From DATCMA01 sp036563645 (GTDB lineage Bacteria > Actinomycetota > Actinomycetes > Mycobacteriales > Micromonosporaceae), in the NCBI GenBank assembly GCA_036563645.1, contig DATCMA010000062.1, positions 1 to 64,000 on the forward strand: a DNA stretch of 64,000 bases. Direction: 5' to 3'. Positions 1 to 6,887 of this stretch are shown piece by piece. The notes under the pieces were generated by a model. The model saw only the letters and a list, made by a program, of their open reading frames with translations. It had not been told where the DNA came from and did not search any database. Within the stretch, counting starts at the first letter, position 1. Every line of letters begins with the position of its first letter. Made by a program: the position numbers and the translations under genes.

Positions 1-397
1 GTGCTCCCCGCGCATGCGGGGGTGATCCGTGGCCGCAGCTGCGCAGGCAGGTCGATGAGCTGTGCTCCCCGCGCATGCGGGGGTGATCCGCGGGTCTCCT
101 CGTCAACGTCGGCTTCGAGGATCGTGCTCCCCGCGCATGCGGGGGTGATCCGACTGACCTCCGCATGGTGCTCGACGCCGTGCCGTGCTCCCCGCGCATG
201 CGGGGGTGATCCCTCACCCCCGAGCAGATCGACCGCCTCCGGGCCGTGCTCCCCGCGCATGCGGGGGTGATCCGTGCTCGCTCATTCACCTGTGACAAGC
301 AAAACACGTGCTCCCCGCGCATGCGGGGGTGATCCGTGGCCGCGGAAGCCGAGCATGTGGGCCCATCGGTGCTCCCCGCGCATGCGGGTTTCCACCT
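1..397 (+). CRISPR. Type I-E CRISPR array, leader-distal end
   Basis: Six near-identical 29-nt repeats start at 1, 62, 124, 185, 246 and 308. A seventh, degenerate repeat starts at 369. Each begins GTGCTCCCCGCGCATGCGGG and ends GGTGATCCG (the copy at 185 ends in C). Six spacers of 32-33 nt lie between them. The GC-rich palindrome and 29/32 spacing are those of type I-E systems. The last repeat keeps only its first 20 nt and then diverges, as is typical of the leader-distal end. The leader, older orientation and any cas genes therefore lie left of the window. Transcription is inferred left to right from this and from the standard repeat orientation. The first repeat begins exactly at base 1, so the array is cut by the window edge. 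Confidence 0.97.
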
Positions 398-949
398 ACG
401 CATCCCTGCCGCGTTCGTCGACGTGCTTGCCGTGCATGTGATTCCGTGCGTCTGGTGTGATCAAGCAGCGGACGAGGGCCCCGGCACGAGCCCGTACCGC
501 ACGTCGTGACACGCACGTCGTGATGGGCCGCTATACGTCACGTCATCCCCCATCCGCGGCGGTGTCATTTGTGACACCAGCCTGGTCGAGCCCCGGTCGT
601 ACGGGTCATGACGCGCGAGTCCGCCACCGCATCTCCGGCGAGCGGCATCGATCGTCAGCGCGCGACGTCGTACCAAGCAGCCGGAGATTCCATTGTGTCT
701 GTCATCATCGATCAGACACCGAAGAGCAACCGTCCGATAGCTATCTGTTGACTCGCATCCTTCCGTTCGGACTTCTTCCGAAATGGACGGGCAATCGGGG
801 TGAACCGAAACTCCTGTTGATTCGTATCTCTACACGTGACGGTGGAGGAGTCGTCCGAGCGTCTCGCCCCGGAAAGCGTCTCTCAGCGCACACCGGGTCC
901 GTCGTCGTCGCCGACGTCTAGCCCTACGGTGAGGGACCGGGAGGTTGGC
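398..949. other. Non-coding stretch between CRISPR array and LuxR-type gene
   Basis: No convincing gene is seen; open frames here are Arg-rich and overlap on both strands. The stretch holds a 7-bp inverted repeat, GTGTCTG at 695-701 and CAGACAC at 713-719, and a pair of imperfect 15-bp direct repeats at 745-759 and 814-828. Base composition is more AT-rich than the flanks from about 690 to 835, which suits a promoter region for the regulator at 950. Confidence 0.5.
745..828 (+). repeat. Imperfect 15-bp direct repeat pair upstream of the LuxR-type gene
   Basis: CTGTTGACTCGCATC at 745-759 recurs as CTGTTGATTCGTATC at 814-828, with two mismatches. The start-to-start distance is 69 bp. Each copy contains a TTGA(C/T)T block resembling a -35 element. 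Either tandem promoters or paired regulator sites would explain it. Confidence 0.45.
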
Positions 950-1198
950 GTGACCAGCATCAAAGACGCCCCGCGTGTAGCACTGACTGAGCGGCAGCGC
1001 CAGGTGCTCCGCCTCGTGCGCGCTGGCGCGACTGACCGGCAGATCGCCGCCCGTGTACGGACCAGCACCCGCACCGTGCAGCGTGAGATCGCACGGATTC
1101 GGGAAGCGCTGGGTGTGCCATCACGCACCGCCATCATCGCCTCGGCAGTACGTGCCGGAAGTTCCGAATTGTCTGGTCCTTTACCGCCAGTGGACTAG
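950..1198 (+). CDS. Stand-alone LuxR-type helix-turn-helix protein
   Basis: 82-residue protein made almost wholly of one LuxR/FixJ-type DNA-binding domain. It shows the LTERQRQVLRLVRAGATDRQ core, followed by the recognition helix TSTRTVQREIARIREALGV. There is no receiver or sensor domain. GTG at 950 was chosen because GGGAGG at 939-944 is a good ribosome site; an in-frame GTG at 836 has none and would add a low-complexity Ser/Pro tail. It is probably a transcription regulator of unknown target. It lies just upstream of the chemoreceptor gene in the same direction, with about 90 bp between them. Without a sensor domain its signal cannot be read from sequence. Confidence 0.8.
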   Translation: MTSIKDAPRVALTERQRQVLRLVRAGATDRQIAARVRTSTRTVQREIARIREALGVPSRTAIIASAVRAGSSELSGPLPPVD

Positions 1199-1291
1199 CC
1201 CGATACGCAGACGCTCCTACTTGGTCTAGCCGCGCGTCGCAGCTCCATCCGGCGGCCATGTGTCCGCTGTTGAGCCGGAGATTTCCCTCAC

Positions 1292-2929
1292 ATGGCCGTC
1301 CAACGTGCCGACGTGCGTGAGGGAAAGGCCGACGTGAGAACTCGGAGAGCGACAGTGCGGCTGTTCCTTGGTAGGAGCTTGCAGACCCGTCTCATCGCGG
1401 CGTTCCTGCTGCTGGCGGGCCTCGCCACAGCGGTAGGCGTGTTCAACATCTTCCAGCAGCGGGTCGCGCTGGAGCGGGCTAAGGCCATGGCGTTGCGTGA
1501 CCTGGAGCCGTTGGCGCAGCTGCGGATCATCCAGTGGTCGTTCACCGACCTGGGAGTGGCGGAGCTGCTACTCGAGAACCCGAACTACACAGAGGAGCAG
1601 CTGCAGCAATTCCGCTCAATGCAGCAGCACTACCTCACGCAACTCCAGGACGGACTCAAGAAACTTCAGGAGACTATTCCTCCGGAGCTCCGGGCGGACG
1701 CTGACCGTCTTGTGCGGGCGTGGGAAGATTTTTACGTCTCTCACGAGGAACGGCAGCGGATCACCGACCCGGTCGCGCTCGCCCCAGTGGCGCAGCGCAC
1801 GTCCGAGCTCTACCAAGCGTTCCAGGCAGAGTGCGGCCAGCTCGCGGAAAAGCTGCTGAAGGACGGGTACGCCCAGCGTGACGCGGCGATCGCGGCGTAC
1901 GAGAGGTCGCGGAACCAGAACATCGCCTTCCTCGCGGGGGTGTCGCTGCTTGCCCTCGTGCTCGGGTGGTTCCTCGCTCGCCGGATCCGGCGTCCCGTTC
2001 AGCAGGTCGTCGACGCGCTCGACCAGCTCGCGCAGGGCAATCTCACCCACGAGGTCACGGTCCGCTCCTCGGACGAGATCGGGCGGATGGCGGAGTCACT
2101 GCGCACCGCGTTGCGGAACATGCGTGACACCGTTCGCGGGGTGGTTGAGTCCTCGACGAGGTTGGCGAACTCCGCCAACCAGGTGGCGGCGATCAGCCAG
2201 CGACTGGCGGGCAGCGCGTCAGCGAGCTCAGAGCGTGCGGAGGCGGTGTCCACCGCGACGGCCGCGGTGTCAGCGAACGTGCAGACGATCGCGGCGAGCG
2301 CGAACCAGATGACCACGTCGATTCAGGAGATCGCGAAGAACACCGCGGAGGCGGCCGAGGTGGGCCGCCAGGCGGTGGAGGTGGCGACGGCGACCACCGA
2401 GGCGATGCAACGTCTGGGCGAGGCGTCCAGCGAAATCGACAACGTCATCAAGATGATCACGTCGATCGCCGAGCAAACCAACCTCTTGGCGCTGAACGCC
2501 ACGATCGAAGCGGCCCGGGCCGGCGACGCTGGTAAGGGTTTCGCGGTTGTCGCCAGTGAGGTCAAGGACCTCGCCCAGGAGAGTGGCCGGGCCACGGAGG
2601 AGGTGTCGCGGCGGATTGAACGGATCCAAAGCGAGACCAGGGAGGCGATCGCGGCGATCGGCAACATCGCCGACTACATCCGCCGGGTGAACGACCTGCA
2701 GAACACCATCGCGTCGGCGGTCGAAGAGCAGGCCACGGCCTCCGATGAGATGACGCGCAGCATCTCGCAGGCCGCTGACGGCGCCACGAACATCAGCAGT
2801 GGTATCGCCACCGTGGCCGATGCGACGCGGGCAACGCGGACCGACATCGAGGCCGCGGAGAAGGCCGCCGCCGAGTTGACCGCGCTCAGCTCGGATCTGC
2901 AGCGCTTGGTCACCCACTTCCGGTACTGA
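1292..2929 (+). CDS. Methyl-accepting chemotaxis protein
   Basis: 545-residue chemoreceptor. A first membrane helix lies near residues 31-52, then a roughly 150-residue helical periplasm-side sensor region of the four-helix-bundle kind, a second helix near 209-228 (AFLAGVSLLALVLGWFLARR), a HAMP linker, and a long cytoplasmic coiled coil. The signalling hairpin is textbook: IAEQTNLLALNATIEAARAG followed by GKGFAVVASEVKDLA. Such proteins control CheA kinase activity. No cheA, cheW or flagellar gene is in the window, so its partners are elsewhere. The start ATG at 1292 has GGAG about 14 nt upstream, which is loose; in-frame GTG codons a little downstream are possible starts. Confidence 0.93.
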   Translation: MAVQRADVREGKADVRTRRATVRLFLGRSLQTRLIAAFLLLAGLATAVGVFNIFQQRVALERAKAMALRDLEPLAQLRIIQWSFTDLGVAELLLENPNYTEEQLQQFRSMQQHYLTQLQDGLKKLQETIPPELRADADRLVRAWEDFYVSHEERQRITDPVALAPVAQRTSELYQAFQAECGQLAEKLLKDGYAQRDAAIAAYERSRNQNIAFLAGVSLLALVLGWFLARRIRRPVQQVVDALDQLAQGNLTHEVTVRSSDEIGRMAESLRTALRNMRDTVRGVVESSTRLANSANQVAAISQRLAGSASASSERAEAVSTATAAVSANVQTIAASANQMTTSIQEIAKNTAEAAEVGRQAVEVATATTEAMQRLGEASSEIDNVIKMITSIAEQTNLLALNATIEAARAGDAGKGFAVVASEVKDLAQESGRATEEVSRRIERIQSETREAIAAIGNIADYIRRVNDLQNTIASAVEEQATASDEMTRSISQAADGATNISSGIATVADATRATRTDIEAAEKAAAELTALSSDLQRLVTHFRY

Positions 2930-2934
2930 CCGCG

Positions 2935-4224
2935 TCAGGGATGCTGGCCGACCGCCGAGCGGGTGGCCTCCGCATCGGCGGGTCGGTGCGGAGGCACGTC
3001 GCCGCTGGCTGGGACGTCGAACAGCTCCAGCGGGACGGCGTCGGCCAGCACCTGATATCCGGTCGGGTTGAGGTGCAGGTGGTCGCCGCAGTCCACGGCG
3101 GGGTGGAGCCGCCTGGGGTCCTGGGGATCGCGGGCGGCCAGGTCAAAATCGATGACCGCGTCGAAGTGGCCGCTGGTGCGGATCCACTCATTGACGGTGC
3201 GGCGGGTCGCGTCCCGCAGGCCATTGGGGTCGTCGTAATCGGGGTTGCCCCCGAAGGGCAGGAGGGTCGCCCCGTAGACGCGGATCCCGTGGGCGTGGCA
3301 GCGGACGATGATTTGCTCGTAGGCGGCGATGAGCTCCTCGGCGACCTGCTCTTGGCCGGTGGGGGTCGCTGGTGCGGTGCCGATGTCGTTGATCCCTTCG
3401 AACACCACGAGCCACCGCACCCCGCTCAGCGCGAGGACGTCACGGTCGAGCCGGGCGAGCGCGTTCGGCCCGAGTCCGTCGTTGAGGACCCGGTTGCCGC
3501 CGGCTCCTTGATTGAGCACGGCGATGTCGGCGTAGCGGGGGTGGGCGTGTAGCCGGTCGACGAGGCGATCGGGCCACCGGTTGTTGCCGTCTGTGGTGGA
3601 CCCACGGCCGTCGGTCAGGGAGTCGCCGAGGATCACCGCCGCGGCGCCGTGGGGGTGGCAGACCTCGACCCCGCTGATGACGTACCAGTGCTCGACCGGG
3701 GTCGCGCCGGTCAGGTCGGTGGCGTCGACGTGGTTACCGGCGAGGAGGTACGAGGTGGTGCGGGAGCCGGGGTGCGAGGTGAGCCCCGGCGCGGCTTGCC
3801 CCTCGGCGAGGTAGACCGTCACGGTGAGGTTGCTCCGGGGCGCGAGTGGGAAGTCGAGTGGATCGGAGACGATCTGCGCGCCGACCGGGATGACGACGCG
3901 GGACCGGCCGTGGAACGTCACGGGCTGAGCGCTGCCGGGCTCGATCGCGGAGACGCCGGCTTGTCCGCCCACAGGTGTCGCCACCGATACCGCCGTGATG
4001 GGCAAGGGCGCGGTGCCGAACGCGTTGGAGAGCCGGATCCGGATTCGGGCTCCACCGAGGGAGACCCGCACGGTCTGCCGCAGGGTGGTGTTGGCGAGGA
4101 AGCGTTCAGGGCTGCGGAACGGTGGCGGCGGGAGGTTGTCGGGTTCGGCTGCCTGGGGCATGGCCACCCACGTGTGCACCCATCGCGCTGAGTGTCTGTC
4201 GTGGATGGTCGCGCCACCGTCCAT
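2935..4224 (-). CDS. SGNH/GDSL-family hydrolase
   Basis: About 429 residues. The SGNH esterase/lipase blocks are present in order: block I ILGDSLTDG with the nucleophile Ser, the Gly block QGAGGNRV, the Asn block FEGINDIG, and block V DHLHLNPTGYQ with the Asp-x-x-His pair. An N-terminal beta-rich region of about 180 residues precedes the catalytic part, as in the large two-domain actinobacterial GDSL hydrolases. No signal peptide is seen, so export is not supported. ATG at 4224 is preferred over GTG at 4233 because an AAAGG motif sits 8 nt upstream. The likely role is ester or acetyl hydrolysis of a carbohydrate or lipid; the substrate is unknown. It converges on the chemoreceptor with 5 bp between stops. 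Confidence 0.85.
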   Translation of the reverse strand: MDGGATIHDRHSARWVHTWVAMPQAAEPDNLPPPPFRSPERFLANTTLRQTVRVSLGGARIRIRLSNAFGTAPLPITAVSVATPVGGQAGVSAIEPGSAQPVTFHGRSRVVIPVGAQIVSDPLDFPLAPRSNLTVTVYLAEGQAAPGLTSHPGSRTTSYLLAGNHVDATDLTGATPVEHWYVISGVEVCHPHGAAAVILGDSLTDGRGSTTDGNNRWPDRLVDRLHAHPRYADIAVLNQGAGGNRVLNDGLGPNALARLDRDVLALSGVRWLVVFEGINDIGTAPATPTGQEQVAEELIAAYEQIIVRCHAHGIRVYGATLLPFGGNPDYDDPNGLRDATRRTVNEWIRTSGHFDAVIDFDLAARDPQDPRRLHPAVDCGDHLHLNPTGYQVLADAVPLELFDVPASGDVPPHRPADAEATRSAVGQHP

Positions 4225-4305
4225 TACCGACACCTTTCCCTCGACATTGCCGTGCCCACAGCCTAGTCCGCGAGGTGGCGGTGAGGATTGTGGGGCGCGG
4301 AGCGC

Positions 4306-4677
4306 TTACCGTAGCGCTTCCAGGCACAGGACGTAACCGCGGCTGAAGCGGTGGCCGTGAAGGTAGAACGCGGTGGTGGTCCGTGGATGGTCTCGGCACT
4401 CCTCTTGGTTGAAATCGGCCTCTGACCGCCCATCGAGGCGGGCGAGCACCCGCCACCGCGCGACGGCGCTGTCGCACGGGACGATCTGGAAGGTCTCCGG
4501 CGATTGGCCGGCCAGGCAGTCGCCTGCGGCGAAAGGCCCGGTCGTGCCGTCGTTTATCACCAGCACCAGCGGTAGTCCGATGGTGGTGAGTGCGACGAGG
4601 AGAATGAGGAGTCGCCCACGCCTGCTGAGCCGTCGAAATCGACCGGCGACACCCGGCGTCGTTCCGGGGTACGACAT
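4306..4677 (-). CDS. Small membrane-anchored protein, LppU-like, unknown function
   Basis: 123 residues. A basic cytoplasmic start (about 22 residues) is followed by one membrane helix, LLILLVALTTIGLPLVLVI, then an outside domain with FAAGDCLAG and a second conserved-looking Cys in IVPCDS, two more Cys near the C terminus, and a final EALR. The GDCL...VPCDSP-like spacing is seen in many actinobacterial anchored proteins of the LppU kind, where paired Cys probably form disulfides. The start ATG has a GAAAGGA ribosome site. It is transcribed in the same direction as the SGNH hydrolase, 81 bp upstream of it. Function is not known. Confidence 0.72.
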   Translation of the reverse strand: MSYPGTTPGVAGRFRRLSRRGRLLILLVALTTIGLPLVLVINDGTTGPFAAGDCLAGQSPETFQIVPCDSAVARWRVLARLDGRSEADFNQEECRDHPRTTTAFYLHGHRFSRGYVLCLEALR

Positions 4678-5162
4678 CCAGCGTCCTTTCGCAGACGGTG
4701 TGCCGGAGCGCTGACGATATCGAGCGTTAGGGAGTTTTCAAAAGAGTTTGGGCGCGCTCCGGAAAGCGGCGGTCGAAGGGCCGGAGAGCGGGACTACCGA
4801 CAGCGGAGCGTGCCCCGGTCGAGGAGAAACCTGGACACCGTCGATGAGCTGCGGTGACGCGTTGCCGTGGCGTGCGGGAGCGTCCTGGGTCGGCGTGGTG
4901 TTACATCGGCACGCCGTGTTCCGAGTGGGGAAATCTCACACTTCTCGCGCCGTCCGTCACGGATGGATTGTCCGGTGTCGGAGGGCGCGAGTGGCCATAT
5001 CGGATGAGCCCTTTCGGTCGCGTCGGCGGCGATTCCCCTATTCCCCCCTGATTGTGACCCGTGGGCCGAATCCGTGGAGCGTTTGGGGAACGCGGAATCG
5101 GAGATTCAAGCGCGGTTCGTGCCGATAGCGTGAATCGTGCGCGACGCAGAGGAGGCGGGACC
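4678..5162. other. Intergenic region, no gene recognised
   Basis: Separates two divergent genes (minus-strand small membrane protein and plus-strand CNNM/CBS protein), so it must hold promoters for both. The first 70 bases are AT-richer. Open frames across it have arbitrary Arg/Gly/Ser composition and no ribosome site. I see no RNA gene or repeat of note. Confidence 0.5.
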
Positions 5163-6452
5163 GTGGGCGGCTATGGCGTGCAGGTCACGCTGGTGCTTGT
5201 GCTGCTGCTGGTCAACGCGGTGTTCGCCGGCAGCGAGATGGCGTTGGTGTCGTTACGCGAGAGCCAGCTCCACCGGTTGGAGCGGGCGTCGCGGGCGGGG
5301 GCGGTACTCGCCCGGCTCGCCCGCGACCCGAACCGGTTCCTCGCCACGATCCAGATCGGCATCACGCTCTCCGGTTTTCTCGCCTCCGCCACCGCCGCGG
5401 TGACACTGGCCGCCCCGTTGATCGGGCCGCTGGGGTTTCTGGGGACGGCGGCGCGGCCCGTCGCGGTCGTCCTCGTCACGGTCGTCCTGACCTTCCTCAC
5501 CCTGGTGTTGGGGGAGCTCGCCCCCAAGCGGATCGCGATGCAGCACGCCGAGCGCTGGGCGTTGGCGGTGGCGCGGCCGTTGGAGGTGGTGTCGTCGCTG
5601 TCCCGACCGGCGGTCTGGCTGCTCAGCGTCGGGACGGATCTCGTGGTGCGGCTCGCCGGCAGTGACCCGCGGGCGCGGCGGGAGGAGGTGACCCCGGAGG
5701 AGCTGCGGGACATGGTCGCCGCCCAGCGCAGCCTGACGCCCGAGCACCGGACGATCATTCGGGGTGCCTTCGAGGTTGCGGACCGGGTGTTGCGGGAGAT
5801 CCTCGTGCCACGTCGCGACGTGGTCACCCTGCCCGCCGACATGCCAACAGACCAGGCCCTGCGCCACCTCGTGGCCTCCGGTCACACCCGGGCACCGGTC
5901 GTCGGCCCGGGCGGTCTGGATGACGTCATCGGGCTGGTGCACATGCGCGACCTGTTAGACGGCACCGGGGTGGTGCGGGACCGGGCCGCACCGGCGTTGT
6001 TCTTGCCCGAGACGCTGCGGGTGACCGATGCGATGCGGGAGATGCGGCAGCGGCGCCAGCCGTTCGCGATGATCGTGGACGAGCGTGGGTCGATCGACGG
6101 CATCGTCACGGTCGAGGACTTGGTCGAGGAGGTTGTCGGCGAGATCTACGACGAGACCGACCGGGACGTGCAGACGGTGGTTCGGGAACCCGACGGCGCG
6201 TTTCTGCTCGCCGGCGGTTTCCCGATCCACGACCTGCCGGATCTCGGGGTATCCGTGGAGAACCTCAACCATGGGGACTACGCCACCGTCGCCGGGCTCG
6301 TCCTGGCCCATCTCGGACACATTCCGAAGACCCCGGGGGAGGTGGTCGAGCTGCCGGACTTGACCGCTCAGGTGGTGGAGGTGAGCGGCCGGGCGATCAC
6401 CAAGGTGCGGCTGCGACCACGACCGACTCCCGACGGCGACCGGAGTGACTAG
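5163..6452 (+). CDS. CNNM/CBS-domain membrane protein (HlyC/CorC family)
   Basis: About 429 residues. The DUF21/CNNM membrane domain covers roughly residues 1-190: a first helix VTLVLVLLLVNAVFAGSEMA, then ALVSLRESQL and a second hydrophobic stretch near the conserved ELAPKRIA. A CBS pair follows (ILVPRRDVVTLPAD and the MIVDERGSIDGIVTVEDLVE region), then a CorC_HlyC domain at the C terminus (FPIHDLPDLG). Bacterial relatives are linked to Mg2+ or Co2+ transport and membrane integrity. The GTG start at 5163 has AGGAGGCGGG just upstream; an in-frame ATG at 5061 would add 34 non-homologous residues and put them ahead of the membrane helix. It is monocistronic as far as can be seen, ending 3 bp from a convergent gene. 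Confidence 0.9.
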   Translation: MGGYGVQVTLVLVLLLVNAVFAGSEMALVSLRESQLHRLERASRAGAVLARLARDPNRFLATIQIGITLSGFLASATAAVTLAAPLIGPLGFLGTAARPVAVVLVTVVLTFLTLVLGELAPKRIAMQHAERWALAVARPLEVVSSLSRPAVWLLSVGTDLVVRLAGSDPRARREEVTPEELRDMVAAQRSLTPEHRTIIRGAFEVADRVLREILVPRRDVVTLPADMPTDQALRHLVASGHTRAPVVGPGGLDDVIGLVHMRDLLDGTGVVRDRAAPALFLPETLRVTDAMREMRQRRQPFAMIVDERGSIDGIVTVEDLVEEVVGEIYDETDRDVQTVVREPDGAFLLAGGFPIHDLPDLGVSVENLNHGDYATVAGLVLAHLGHIPKTPGEVVELPDLTAQVVEVSGRAITKVRLRPRPTPDGDRSD

Positions 6453-6455
6453 CGG

Positions 6456-6695
6456 TTACGGCAGGTCGAACAACTGCCGGACGTGTTCAAAGTGTGAGGG
6501 GGAGTGGAGCTGGCGTAGCGGTGTGAGCAGGAGCCGGTCCGCGATCCGCCACAGCGTCTCCTCGATGTCGTGGAGCGCGGCGGCGGCGAGTTCGGGGCGG
6601 CGTCGCCGCAGGCGCGTCAATTCGTCCGCCACCACCGCGGCGACGCGGTCCGACATCGTGCGGCGCAGCGTCTCGGCGGGGTGGGTGGGAGCCAC
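6456..6695 (-). CDS. Orphan glutamyl-tRNA-reductase dimerisation-domain-like protein
   Basis: 79 residues. It resembles the C-terminal dimerisation domain of actinobacterial glutamyl-tRNA reductase (HemA): a TLRRTMSDRVAAVVADELTR helix, a Pro-Glu-Leu turn, a second helix ending RIADRLLLTP (HemA has VVDKLLHAPT), then the closing VRQLFDLP (HemA LRTLFDLD). The catalytic and NADPH domains are absent, so it cannot make glutamate-1-semialdehyde. It might pair with full-length HemA or form its own helical dimer; that is inference. GTG at 6695 sits 3 nt after AGGAGGT; in-frame upstream ATG codons are possible but add a Pro/Arg-rich tail. It lies opposite to its neighbours and converges on the CNNM/CBS gene. 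Confidence 0.68.
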   Translation of the reverse strand: MAPTHPAETLRRTMSDRVAAVVADELTRLRRRRPELAAAALHDIEETLWRIADRLLLTPLRQLHSPSHFEHVRQLFDLP

Positions 6696-6887
6696 GACAC
6701 CTCCTGATCCCATGCGGCCAAACACTACAAGACGTAGTAGATCGATGAAATGGTGGGGCCGCTCGAAAGGGTGACGCGCACTCCTCGTGGGAGATGCTGG
6801 CGTTCCCCCGGTGGCACACGTCCGCACCCCGAGCGCACCGTGTCCGATCCCGCACTAGACGATCGACGGGGTAGGGAAGAGGACCGG

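Noticed and set aside
1..270. Open reading frame through the CRISPR repeats
   Set aside because: It arises because a 61-nt repeat unit stays open in one frame; the translated product only mirrors the repeat.
836..949. Upstream GTG start for the LuxR-type gene
   Set aside because: No ribosome site; it would add a Ser/Pro tail outside the domain. GTG 950 has GGGAGG.
4748..5128. 126-codon frame upstream of the CNNM/CBS gene
   Set aside because: Arbitrary composition, no ribosome site, overlaps other frames and promoter space.
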